The notes below the pieces were generated by a model. That model had not been told where the DNA came from. It ran no database searches and saw nothing but the letters and a program-made list of their open reading frames with translations. From assembly GCF_000716595.1 (NCBI RefSeq), contig NZ_JNXC01000022.1:1-64000 (forward strand): 64,000 bases of DNA, read 5' to 3'. This document shows, piece by piece, positions 9,636 to 17,971 of the stretch. Source of the stretch: Saccharothrix sp. NRRL B-16314. GTDB lineage: Bacteria; Actinomycetota; Actinomycetes; Mycobacteriales; Pseudonocardiaceae. The position numbers and the translations under genes were made by a program. Position 1 is the first letter of the stretch. Every line of letters begins with the position of its first letter.

Positions 9636-11189
9636 ATGGAATTCATCATCCTGATCGTGGTGGTCGCCGCCGGCGGCTGGTTCGGCGTCGCCGGGGTGCG
9701 GACCGTGCCCAGCGGGCAGGTCGGCGTGGTGACCAAGGTGTTCGACACCCGGCCGAGGCGCCCGGAGGACGACCCGCGGGTGAGCTTCCTCGACGCGGCC
9801 GGTCCCCAGGCGCGGCTGCTGCACGGGAACACGCGCACGTGGCTGGTCCCGTGGCTGTACCGGGTGGAACTCGTCCCGCAGACGTACGTGCCGAGCGGGA
9901 CGATCGGCGTCGTCGTGGCCAAGGCGGGTGTGGCACGTCCGCCGGACAGCTCGATCGCCCAGCACGTCGAGTGCGACCACTTCCAGGACGGCGAGCGCTT
10001 CCTGCGCGACCGCGGTCAGCAGGGCCGTCAGCTCGAGGTGTTGCCCAGCGGGTTCTACGACATCAACCCGGTGCTGTTCGAGGTGATCACGGTGCACACG
10101 CCGGAGGCGATGGCGCGCGAGGGCCTGACGGCACAGGCCCTCGCCGAGATCGAGATCGAGATCGGTGAGACCGGGGTGGTGGTCACCCACTTCGGGGCCA
10201 AGCCGCACCTGGTCGACGTCGGCCCACCGGTCGACGGCCACCGGAGCTTCCAGCTGCCGTGGGTGTTCCTGGCCGGTGGGGGATGGCGCGGTGTCCAGCG
10301 GGAGACGCTGGACGAGGGTGGCCGCTACACGCTCAACCCGTGGTTCGCGCACGTGGTGGAAGTGCCGACGCGGGTCCTGATCCTGGAGTGGACCAAGGAC
10401 AAGAAGACCACCAGCAACCTGGACATCTCCCTGGGCCAGGTCGTCCTGGACGTGCAGGGGTACACCGTCCGGCTGGACATGAAGCAGACCGTGCGCATCC
10501 CGGCCACGGCGGCGCCGGGCATCGTGCGCAACTTCGGTCTCGGCGGGCAGGGCGAGGCGGGTGGGCGCAGTTCGGTGCAGGAGTTCGTGAAGAAGGAACT
10601 GGCGGCCACCGTGGACGCCTACTTCCGCCGGATCTCCTCGCGCTACCGCATCCAGGAGTTCATCACCCGGTACAACGAGGTGTGCAACGAACTCGCGGGT
10701 GAGGTGCGCCAGGCGCTGGACCGCACGGGCGTCGACGCCATCACCACGACGCTGGAGAACTTCGAGTGCGACGAGCCGGAGATCAACGACATGCGGCGGC
10801 AGATCGCCGTGCAGCAGGAGAGCGTCAAGCTCGAAGAGGCGAAGCTGGCCGAGTTGCGGGCGCGCAAGGCCAGCGAGGAGGTCCGCAACGAGACCGCGTT
10901 GCAGCAGGTCAAGGTGGAAGAAGAACGTCGCAGGCTGGATTTCGTCGAGCTGAAGATGCTCGTCGAGCTGCTCGGCCCCGAGCACGTGACCGTGGAGCGC
11001 GTCCTCGCGCAGTGGGTGAAGGTCAACGTCCCGCAGTACATCGGCGGCTCGGACGTGATGGGCATGCTCCAGTCGATGCCGATGGCTCAGACGCGGGACA
11101 TCATGGCCATGATCAAGAACGTCGCGGCGCGTGCGGAACCCGATCCATCGGAACTCACCAGCGGCAACAACGGCTCCGCCGAGAACTGA
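9636..11189 (+). CDS. SPFH/band-7 (flotillin-like) membrane protein
   Basis: 517 residues. A single N-terminal membrane helix (about 3-20) is followed by V-P-S-G-Q-V-G-V-V, the usual start of an SPFH domain. A second segment, V-P-S-G-T-I-G-V-V, suggests a duplicated or long SPFH region. Residues about 385-440 are rich in Glu, Lys and Arg and should form coiled coil. The tail is Ser/Asn-rich. SPFH proteins build membrane ring scaffolds. It starts one base after the GUN4 gene with GGGAG at 9624-9628, so the two are almost certainly cotranscribed. A tandem array follows the stop. Confidence 0.85.
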   Translation: MEFIILIVVVAAGGWFGVAGVRTVPSGQVGVVTKVFDTRPRRPEDDPRVSFLDAAGPQARLLHGNTRTWLVPWLYRVELVPQTYVPSGTIGVVVAKAGVARPPDSSIAQHVECDHFQDGERFLRDRGQQGRQLEVLPSGFYDINPVLFEVITVHTPEAMAREGLTAQALAEIEIEIGETGVVVTHFGAKPHLVDVGPPVDGHRSFQLPWVFLAGGGWRGVQRETLDEGGRYTLNPWFAHVVEVPTRVLILEWTKDKKTTSNLDISLGQVVLDVQGYTVRLDMKQTVRIPATAAPGIVRNFGLGGQGEAGGRSSVQEFVKKELAATVDAYFRRISSRYRIQEFITRYNEVCNELAGEVRQALDRTGVDAITTTLENFECDEPEINDMRRQIAVQQESVKLEEAKLAELRARKASEEVRNETALQQVKVEEERRRLDFVELKMLVELLGPEHVTVERVLAQWVKVNVPQYIGGSDVMGMLQSMPMAQTRDIMAMIKNVAARAEPDPSELTSGNNGSAEN

Positions 11190-11194
11190 CCCCG

Positions 11195-11424
11195 GCGAGC
11201 ACTGGCCCGCCGAGGGCTGATCCAGCCGAGCGCTGGCCCCGCCGAGTGCTGACTCTGTCGAGCACTGACCCGCCGAGTGCTGGCCCGCCGAGTGCTGGCC
11301 CGCCGAGTGCTGGCCCGCCGAGTGCTGACCCGGCGAGCACTGGCCCGCCGAGTGCTGATCCAGCCGAGTGCTGGCCCTGTCTAGCGCTGGCCCAGCCGAG
11401 TGCTGGCCCCGGCGAGCGCTGACT
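11195..11424. repeat. 15-bp tandem array after the SPFH gene
   Basis: The unit is close to GAGTGCTGGCCCGCC. GAG starts fall at 11275, 11290, 11305, 11320, 11335 and 11350 at exact 15-base steps, with looser copies (GAGCACTG, GAGCGCTG) on both sides. The array starts six bases after the SPFH stop and fills the gap to the convergent PH-domain gene. Fifteen bases are five codons, so a read-through frame gives a Pro-Ser-Ala-Gly-Pro-like repeat. Confidence 0.85.
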
Positions 11425-11435
11425 CCCGCCGGCGG

Positions 11436-11810
11436 CTACAGGATGAACGTCGCGATCATCTGCCCCAGCAGCCGCACGTCGGCGTGGCCCTTGAACTCCA
11501 GTCGCACCTGACCCAGGCCGCTGAACCACAGGTCGAGTTCGGCGTCCATGTCGAACGTCCCCGCCGTCTCGATGGAGAACGCCTGCACCCGGCTGTACGG
11601 CAGCGACGTGAAGTCCTTCTTGCGGCCGGTCATGCCCTGGACGTTCACCGCGATCACCCGCTTGTTGGTGAACACCACGAAATCACGCACCGTCTTGAAG
11701 CTCGACACGATGTGCTCGCCCTGGATCAGGATCGGCGACACCTGGGACGCGATGTCCTCGGGACGGCACGGGGCCAGCTTGAAGACGGACTGCTTCTCGA
11801 AGTCGATCAC
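11436..11810 (-). CDS. bacterial PH-domain protein (bPH_1 family)
   Basis: 124 residues filling one small beta-barrel domain. Typical features are the segment G-E-H-I-V-S-S-F-K, F-V-V-F-T-N-K-R-V-I-A-V, and a C-terminal amphipathic helix. The start is GTG 11810 (V-I-D-F-E-K). The upstream extension is low in domain signal and overlaps the DUF4240 gene. Family members are soluble, of unknown function, and some assemble into rings. It is convergent with the SPFH gene; a link to that membrane protein is only a positional inference. Confidence 0.82.
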   Translation of the reverse strand: MIDFEKQSVFKLAPCRPEDIASQVSPILIQGEHIVSSFKTVRDFVVFTNKRVIAVNVQGMTGRKKDFTSLPYSRVQAFSIETAGTFDMDAELDLWFSGLGQVRLEFKGHADVRLLGQMIATFIL

Positions 11811-11827
11811 ACCACCGAAAGTACCCG

Positions 11828-12346
11828 CTAGCCCGACCACCCCGCCCGGTTCGTGGCCGATTCCCGGGAGATCCCCGACCCCGTCTCCGGGTGATCCCCG
11901 AACAGGTCGGCGTGCACCCCCGAGAAGAAGTAGCACATCGCCTCACCCTCGGCGTCACCGATGGCCACCCGGGGATCGCGGGACACCGCCTCGTAGAACT
12001 CCTGCCCCATGGCGACGATGAAGCCGCGCGCGTACAGGAACCCGTCGTCCGAGCCCTCGGTGACCTCGTGCACGTCGGCCCGGTCGATCTCGTGCAGCTT
12101 CCGCTCGACCACCCGGTCCAGCGCGGTCAGCTCCTCGGCGGACAGCCCGGCGCAGGCCTCGCCCAACGCCGCCAGCACCAAGTCGAGGTGTTCTTCGAGT
12201 TCGGCGGCTTCCTCGAAGGCGTCAACGGACACGTCGCGCTTGGCCAACGCGTGGCGCAGCTCGTTCGGCTCGGGGCCGAGCGTGGCCCACGCGTCTTCCA
12301 GCATCGCCCAGAAACGGGCCTCTTCGGCAGCGGTAGGGAGGATCAT
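11828..12346 (-). CDS. DUF4240 protein
   Basis: 172 residues, mostly helical and acidic. The segment D-D-G-F-L-Y-A-R-G-F-I-V-A-M-G-Q-E-F-Y-E is the conserved core of DUF4240, and F-W near the N-terminus also fits. Function is unknown. ATG 12346 gives a good start. The gene lies 17 bases before the PH-domain gene on the same strand, so the two may be cotranscribed. Confidence 0.75.
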   Translation of the reverse strand: MILPTAAEEARFWAMLEDAWATLGPEPNELRHALAKRDVSVDAFEEAAELEEHLDLVLAALGEACAGLSAEELTALDRVVERKLHEIDRADVHEVTEGSDDGFLYARGFIVAMGQEFYEAVSRDPRVAIGDAEGEAMCYFFSGVHADLFGDHPETGSGISRESATNRAGWSG

Positions 12347-12413
12347 GGGGCGAAGCTAGCAACGGGGTCCGACAATTCCGGCCCTCCACCGCGCCGGGTC
12401 GTGCCGGGAGAAA

Positions 12414-12848
12414 TCAGTCGGCGCGCTTGAAGCTGTCGATCACGCCGCCCCAGGCGGGCCCGTCCCAGGTGACGACGAGCGACGAGCCGTCCGGCTTGAG
12501 CGCCAAGGTCCCGCGCTTGCGGTCCTCGTTCGGCGTGGTGCAGGTGAGGGTGAGGACCGGCTCGGCCGCGTCGGCGTCGGCAACGGCGCCGGGGCACGCG
12601 AGCCCGCCGGTCGTCTTCGCGGTCGCGCCGGTGATGGTGAGCGCGGCGATCGGGCTGTCGTTGATCGGCTTCCACGTCCCGTCCAGGCCCTTCGCCTGCG
12701 GCTTCTCCGTCGTCGTTTCCGGCGTCGCCGACGTGGTCGTGGTCGTCGCCGGGGACGCGTTCTGCTCGCCCCCGCCATCGCCACCGCCGCAGCCGGTCAA
12801 CAGCCCGGCGGACAGCCCGAGAACCGCGACACCCAGTGCCAAGCGCAT
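12414..12848 (-). CDS. small secreted lipoprotein
   Basis: 144 residues with a signal peptide ending in the lipobox L-T-G-C, so residue 20 is probably lipidated and anchored outside the membrane. A Thr/Ser/Glu-rich linker of about 30 residues follows. The C-terminal 90 residues look like one small beta domain with two Cys (A-C-P-G and L-T-C-T) that could pair. No family was recognised. Confidence 0.8.
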   Translation of the reverse strand: MRLALGVAVLGLSAGLLTGCGGGDGGGEQNASPATTTTTSATPETTTEKPQAKGLDGTWKPINDSPIAALTITGATAKTTGGLACPGAVADADAAEPVLTLTCTTPNEDRKRGTLALKPDGSSLVVTWDGPAWGGVIDSFKRAD

Positions 12849-13004
12849 GGAAGAGCCCCCTCTTCAGTGATCTTCCGGCTCTGTGATCTTCCGGAAAGCG
12901 GGCACCATCCCAGCGCACCGCCCCCGATCGAGGCAAATCGGCCGTGCGCGGACGTGCGGGCGTGCGGGTGACCGGGGCAGGGTCACCCGCACGCCCAGGG
13001 CTGC

Positions 13005-13135
13005 GATCACACCGGCGCGATCACACCGCCGCGATCACACCGCCGCGATCACACCGCCGCGATCACACCGGCGCGATCACACCGCCGCGATCACATCGGG
13101 CGGAATCACATCGGGCGCGATCACACCCGGCCGAT
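13005..13135. repeat. 14-bp tandem array over the 3' end of the F420-type gene
   Basis: Unit GATCACACCGCCGC, with starts at 13005, 13019, 13033, 13047, 13061, 13075 and 13089, then looser copies at 13103, 13119 and 13133. The last copies run across the stop codon (13121-13123) of the minus-strand oxidoreductase gene and into its final codons. Every near-perfect unit carries a GATC. There are no unique spacers, so it is not a CRISPR array. Confidence 0.88.
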
Positions 13136-14113
13136 CACCTCGTTGCCGTAGGCCGCGAGCGTCTTGTCCTTGTCGTCGTGCATCAGGTACAGCGCGAACT
13201 GGTCCACGCCCAGTTCCTTCAGTTCCCGCAACCGGTCCACGTGCGCGGAAGCCGGGCCGAGCAGGCAGAACCGGTCCACGATCGCGTCCGGCACGAAGTC
13301 CGTCGACCGGTTGCCCGCCTTGCCGTGGTGGGCGTAGTCGTAGCCCTCGCGGCCCTTGATGTACTCCGTCAACGCCGCCGGCACGACACCCGAGTCGCCG
13401 TACCGCGCAACCAGGTCGGCCACGTGGTTGCCGACCATCCCGCCGAACCAGCGCAGCTGGTCGCGCTGGTGCGACAGGTCCGTGCCCACGTACGCGGGCG
13501 CGGCCACGCACATCGTGATCGCCGCCGGGTCGCGCCCCGCGGCTACCGCCGCCTCGCGCACCGACCCGATCGTCCACCGCGCGATGTCCGGGTCGGCGGT
13601 CTGCAGGATGAACCCGTCCGCCTGCTCTCCGACCAGCTTCAACGCCTTCGGCCCGTAAGCGGCCATCCACATCTCCAGCTTGCCGTCACGCACCCAGGGG
13701 ATGCGCACCGGCGTGCCGTGGTGCTCGACCTCCCGACCCTCGGCCAACCCCTTGATCACCGCCATGGCCTGGCCCAGGGTCGCCAGGGACGCCGGTTTCT
13801 GCCCGATCACCCGCCGCGCCGAGTCGCCACGCCCGATCCCGCACACCGTGCGGTTGCCGAACATGTCGTTCAACGTCGCGAACAGCGAGGCCGTCACCGA
13901 CCAGTCCCGCGTGCTCGGGTTGGTCACCATCGGCCCGACCACCAGCTCACGGGTGGCCGCGAGCACCTGCGAGTAGATGACGAACGGCTCCTGCCACAGC
14001 ACCACCGAGTCGAACGTCCAGCCGTACCGGAAACCGTTGTCCTCCGCGGCTTTCATCGTGGCCACGACGTCCCGCGCGGGCGGGTCCGTCTGGAGCACCA
14101 CACCGAAGTCCAC
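13121..14113 (-). CDS. LLM-class F420-dependent oxidoreductase (TIGR03842-like)
   Basis: 330 residues, luciferase-like TIM barrel. Family marks include the N-terminal F-G-V-V-L-Q-T-D, the N-P-S-T-R-D-W segment, I-G-R-G-D-S-A, and G-A-D-G-F-I-L-Q-like text (E-Q-A-D-G-F-I-L-Q). The GTG start has GGAGG five bases upstream. It is the last gene of the hydantoinase operon, nine bases after the dihydropyrimidinase stop. This subfamily is typically found beside hydantoinases. The reaction is unknown; oxidation or reduction of a pyrimidine or hydantoin substrate with F420 would fit the context. Confidence 0.88.
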   Translation of the reverse strand: MDFGVVLQTDPPARDVVATMKAAEDNGFRYGWTFDSVVLWQEPFVIYSQVLAATRELVVGPMVTNPSTRDWSVTASLFATLNDMFGNRTVCGIGRGDSARRVIGQKPASLATLGQAMAVIKGLAEGREVEHHGTPVRIPWVRDGKLEMWMAAYGPKALKLVGEQADGFILQTADPDIARWTIGSVREAAVAAGRDPAAITMCVAAPAYVGTDLSHQRDQLRWFGGMVGNHVADLVARYGDSGVVPAALTEYIKGREGYDYAHHGKAGNRSTDFVPDAIVDRFCLLGPASAHVDRLRELKELGVDQFALYLMHDDKDKTLAAYGNEVIGRV

Positions 14114-14122
14114 TTCCGCCTC

Positions 14123-15508
14123 CTACACCAGGTACTGGTTCAGCTCGCGGGACAGGAACTTCCCGTGTCCGGCCGCGCCGTGGAAACCGCCGGAGTCCAC
14201 GACCACCCGGCCGCGCGAGAGCACCGTGTCGACCTTGCCGGTGATCTCCATGCCCTCGTACGCCGAGTAGTCCACGTTCATGTGGTGGGTGGCCGCCGAG
14301 ATGACCTGCGTCGCCGACGGGTCGTACACCACGACGTCCGCGTCCGCGCCGGGCGCGACGACACCCTTGCGCGGGTGCAGGCCGAACATCCGCGCGGGCG
14401 TGGTGGAGCAGATCTCGACCCACCGCTCCAGGCTGATCTCGCCCTTCACCACGCCCTGGTGCAGCAGGTCCATCCGGTGTTCTACGCCCGGCATCCCGTT
14501 GGGGATCTTCGAGAAGTCACCGCGCCCCAGCTCCTTCTGGTCCTTGAAGCAGAACGGGCAGTGGTCGGTCGACACCACCGACAGGTCGTTGGTGCGCAGG
14601 CCGCGCCACAGCTCCGACTGGTGCTCCTTGGGGCGCAGCGGGGGAGAGGCGACGTACTTCGAGCCCTCGAAGCCCGGTTTCGCCAGGTCCTCCAGCGACA
14701 GGTACAGGTACTGCGGGCAGGTCTCGGCGAACACGTTCTGCCCGGTGTCACGGGCTTTCGTGACCGCGTCCAACGCCTGCGCGGCGGACAGGTGCACGAT
14801 GTACAGCGGCGACCCGGTGACCTTCGCCAGCGTGATGGCGCGGGACGTGGCCTCGCCCTCCAGCTCGGCGGGCCTGGTCAGGCCGTGCTCGACCGGGTCC
14901 GTGCGGCCCTGTGCCAGCGCCTGCGCGACCAGCTGGTCGATCGCGATGCCGTTCTCCGCGTGCATCATGACCGTGGCGCCGGTCTCCCGCGCCTTCTGCA
15001 TCGCGCGCAGGATCTCGCCGTCCGTGGCGTAGAAGACGCCGGGGTAGGCCATGAACATCTTGAACGTGTTCACGCCCGCGTCGACGCAGGACTCCATCTC
15101 CTTCAACGACGTGTCGTTGACGTCGGAGACGATCATGTGGAACCCGTAGTCGATGGCGCAGTTGCCATCCGCCTTGCCGTGCCACTTGTCCAACGTGGAC
15201 AGCAGCGAGGTGCCCTTCACCTGCACGGCGAAGTCGATGATCGTGGTCGTGCCGCCCCACGCCGCCGCGATCGTGCCGGTCTCGAAGGTGTCCGCGGAGA
15301 ACGTGCCGCCGAACGGCATCTCCATGTGGGTGTGCCCGTCGATGCCGCCGGGGATGACGTACTTGCCGGTGGCGTCGATCGTCTCGTCGGCCTGCAGCGG
15401 GAAACCGGGCGCCAGCAGCGCGACGATCTTCTCGCCGTCCACCAGCACGTCGGCGGCGACGGCGCCGGTGGCGTTCACCACCGTGCCGCCCTTGATCAGG
15501 GTGCTCAC
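14123..15508 (-). CDS. hydA: dihydropyrimidinase / hydantoinase
   Basis: 461 residues, amidohydrolase fold. It opens cyclic ureides such as dihydrouracil or hydantoins to N-carbamoyl amino acids. Metal ligands are visible: D-G-H-T-H, the carboxylated Lys in T-F-K-M-F-M, His in M-M-H-A-E-N and V-H-L-S-A, and Asp in V-S-T-D-H. The start is the GTG at 15508 (V-S-T-L-I-K-G-G), which makes a GTGA overlap with the amidase gene upstream and avoids an unconserved 18-residue extension. Confidence 0.95.
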   Translation of the reverse strand: MSTLIKGGTVVNATGAVAADVLVDGEKIVALLAPGFPLQADETIDATGKYVIPGGIDGHTHMEMPFGGTFSADTFETGTIAAAWGGTTTIIDFAVQVKGTSLLSTLDKWHGKADGNCAIDYGFHMIVSDVNDTSLKEMESCVDAGVNTFKMFMAYPGVFYATDGEILRAMQKARETGATVMMHAENGIAIDQLVAQALAQGRTDPVEHGLTRPAELEGEATSRAITLAKVTGSPLYIVHLSAAQALDAVTKARDTGQNVFAETCPQYLYLSLEDLAKPGFEGSKYVASPPLRPKEHQSELWRGLRTNDLSVVSTDHCPFCFKDQKELGRGDFSKIPNGMPGVEHRMDLLHQGVVKGEISLERWVEICSTTPARMFGLHPRKGVVAPGADADVVVYDPSATQVISAATHHMNVDYSAYEGMEITGKVDTVLSRGRVVVDSGGFHGAAGHGKFLSRELNQYLV

Positions 15509-16347
15509 GGCCGCACCAGCCCCTCGTACGTGTCGGGCCGGCGGTCGCGGTAGAACGCCCACAGGTTGCGGACCTCGGCCAGCAGGTCCATGTCGAGGTC
15601 CCGGACCACGATCTCCTCCTCCGTGTCGGAGGCGGCCTCGCCCACCAGCTGACCGCGCGGGTCGGCGAAGTAGGACTGGCCGTAGAAGTCGTTGTCACCC
15701 AGCGGTTCCACGCCCACGCGGTTGATCGTGCCGACGTAGTACTCGTTCGCCACGGCCGCCGCGGGCTGCTCCAGCCGCCACAGGTACTCCGACAGGCCGC
15801 GGCTGGTCGCGGACGGGTTGAACACGATCTGCGCGCCGTTCAGCCCGAGCGCCCGCCAGCCCTCCGGGAAGTGCCGCTCGTAGCAGATGTAGACGCCCAC
15901 CTTGCCCACGGCGGTGTCGAACACCGGGTAGCCGAGGTTGCCGGGCTTGAAGTAGAACTTCTCCCAGAACCCCTTCACCTGGGGAATGTGGTTCTTGCGG
16001 TGCTTGCCGAGGTACGTGCCGTCCGCGTCGATCACCGCGGCGGTGTTGTAGTAGATCCCCGGCTGCTCCTCCTCGTACATCGGCACCACGAGCACCACGC
16101 CGTGCTGCTCGGCCAGCTCGCACATCAGCTCGGTGGTCGGACCGTCGGGGATGCCCTCGGTGTAGGAGTAGAAGTCCGCGTCCTGCACCTGGCAGAAGTA
16201 CGGCCCGTAGAACAACTCCTGGAGGCACACGACCTGCGCGCCCTGCGACGCGGCGGTGCGGACCGCCTCGACCGCGTTCGCGATCATCGACTCCTTGTCG
16301 CCGGTCCACTTCTGCTGCACGAGACCTGCGCGGATGATCTTGCTCAC
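15505..16347 (-). CDS. nitrilase-family N-carbamoyl-beta-alanine amidohydrolase
   Basis: 280 residues. It would hydrolyse the N-carbamoyl amino acid made by the adjacent dihydropyrimidinase to amino acid, CO2 and ammonia. The nitrilase triad is present: Glu in L-Q-E-L-F-Y, Lys in H-R-K-N-H-I-P, and Cys in I-C-Y-E-R-H-F-P. GTG 16347 has GGAGGGAG upstream. It overlaps the permease stop and the hydantoinase start by four bases each, so the operon is tightly coupled. Beta-ureidopropionase is the likeliest role; exact substrate is not shown. Confidence 0.92.
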   Translation of the reverse strand: MSKIIRAGLVQQKWTGDKESMIANAVEAVRTAASQGAQVVCLQELFYGPYFCQVQDADFYSYTEGIPDGPTTELMCELAEQHGVVLVVPMYEEEQPGIYYNTAAVIDADGTYLGKHRKNHIPQVKGFWEKFYFKPGNLGYPVFDTAVGKVGVYICYERHFPEGWRALGLNGAQIVFNPSATSRGLSEYLWRLEQPAAAVANEYYVGTINRVGVEPLGDNDFYGQSYFADPRGQLVGEAASDTEEEIVVRDLDMDLLAEVRNLWAFYRDRRPDTYEGLVRP

Positions 16348-17846
16348 GCGTTCTCCCTCCGTGGCGTCAGGACCAGGTAGACGAGCATGCCGCCGACCAG
16401 GCCGACGACCCAGTTGTAGTCGTAGAGCGGTTTGAGGAACGGGATCAGGCCGTCCGCCGGGAACGGCCCGTTGTAGGCGCCGCCCACGGCCAGCACCGAA
16501 CCCACCAGCGTGGCCGCGACGGCGCGCCAGTTCCAGCCGGCCTTGAACCAGTACGCGCCCCGTCCGGACAGGTACAGGTCGGGCAGTTCCAGCCGGGTCC
16601 GGCCGAGGATCCAGTAGCCGGCGACGAACACGCCCGCCACGGACCCCAGCAGGCCGCCGTAGAAGCCGAGCCAGGCGAAGATGTAGATGCCCGGGTCCGA
16701 GATCAGCCGCCACGGCTGCATCAGCACGCCGATGACGCCGGTGATGAGGCCGCCGAGCGCGAACGTGATCCGCTTCGGGAACGCGTTGGAGAAGTCGTAG
16801 GACGGGCTGACCACGTTCGCCGCGAGGTTCGCCGACACCGTCGCCAGCACCAGCGCCACCAGGGCGACGAGCACCACGGCGGTGCTGTCGAACCGGCTGG
16901 CCAGCGCGGCCGGGTCCCAGATCGCCTCGCCGTACAGCGCCATCGCGCCGGACGTGGTCAGGATCGCCACGATGGCGATGAACGACATCGTCGTGGGCAG
17001 GCCGAGGATCTGGCCGACGACCTGCTTGCGCTGGCTGCCGCCGAACCGGGTGAAGTCCGGCATGTTCAGCGACAGCGTCGACCAGAACGCGATCATGCCC
17101 ATCAGCGACGGGAAGAACACCTTCCAGAAGTCCGCGCCCCAGCCGAGCTTGGACGGCTCGGACAGGATCGGGCCGAACCCGCCCGCCTTCACCGCGACGT
17201 AGCCGAGCAGGACCAGGAAGCCGACGCTGACCAATGGCGCGGTCCAGTTCTCGAACCGCCGGATGGCGTCCATGCCGCGCCAGATGATCAGCATCTGGAC
17301 CACCCAGAAGCCCAGGAAGCACAGCCACAGCGTCCACACCTGGCCCAGCACGACCGGCGCGTTCACCCACCCGTCACCGGCCAGCCGGCCGACGATCACG
17401 TACAGCGCGACGCCACCCACCCACGTCTGGATGCCGAACCACGCGCACGCGATGAACGCCCGCAGCAACGCCACCAGGTTCGCGCCGCGCACCCCGTAGA
17501 ACGCGCGGGCGAACACCGGGAACGGGATGCCGTACTTGGTGCCCGCGTGGCTGTTGAGCAGCATCGGGACCAGCACGATGAGGTTGCCCAGGGTGATGGT
17601 GACGAACGCCTGCACCCAGTCCATGCCCAGCGCCACCAGGGACGCGGCGAGCGTGTAGCTCGGGATGTTGTGCGCCATGCCCATCCACAGCGCGAAGAAG
17701 TTGTAGGTGGACCAGGTGCGCCGCTCCAGCGGGACCGGCGCCAGTTCCGGGTTGTAGTGGGGGCTGTCCGCGATGGCCGAGTGATCGCGGAGTTCGACGC
17801 GGCCGTCGGGGTCGGCTGTGACCTGCGTTGCGGAGTCAAGGGCCAT
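16344..17846 (-). CDS. NCS1-family nucleobase/hydantoin permease
   Basis: 500 residues with about 12 membrane helices. It belongs to the nucleobase:cation symporter-1 family. C-A-W-F-G-I-Q-T-W-V-G-G in the third helix carries the Trp and Gln that contact hydantoin in the Mhp1 structure. It is the first gene of the operon and should import the pyrimidine or hydantoin processed downstream. The start is ATG 17846. The 125 bases up to the NACHT gene may hold the promoter, but no clear element was seen. Confidence 0.93.
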   Translation of the reverse strand: MALDSATQVTADPDGRVELRDHSAIADSPHYNPELAPVPLERRTWSTYNFFALWMGMAHNIPSYTLAASLVALGMDWVQAFVTITLGNLIVLVPMLLNSHAGTKYGIPFPVFARAFYGVRGANLVALLRAFIACAWFGIQTWVGGVALYVIVGRLAGDGWVNAPVVLGQVWTLWLCFLGFWVVQMLIIWRGMDAIRRFENWTAPLVSVGFLVLLGYVAVKAGGFGPILSEPSKLGWGADFWKVFFPSLMGMIAFWSTLSLNMPDFTRFGGSQRKQVVGQILGLPTTMSFIAIVAILTTSGAMALYGEAIWDPAALASRFDSTAVVLVALVALVLATVSANLAANVVSPSYDFSNAFPKRITFALGGLITGVIGVLMQPWRLISDPGIYIFAWLGFYGGLLGSVAGVFVAGYWILGRTRLELPDLYLSGRGAYWFKAGWNWRAVAATLVGSVLAVGGAYNGPFPADGLIPFLKPLYDYNWVVGLVGGMLVYLVLTPRRENA

Positions 17847-17971
17847 CGGTCACTTCCCTGTTACGCTCGTGAAACACCCTTCTGGCGGGCGCTTCGCCGC
17901 GATTTCCATCCCGGCATCCTCCGGTCGGCCCGCGTGCCCCGGCAGTGGCAAAGTGTCCACGCTTGCCATGA

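Noticed and set aside
13005..13135. Possible CRISPR array
   Set aside because: Units are contiguous 14-mers without unique spacers, and no cas genes are nearby. The same applies to the arrays at 11195 and 42763.
12944..15553. 869-codon plus-strand frame opposite the F420-type and hydantoinase genes
   Set aside because: Arg/His/Val-rich shadow text with the 14-bp array at its front; the minus-strand frames encode clear enzymes.
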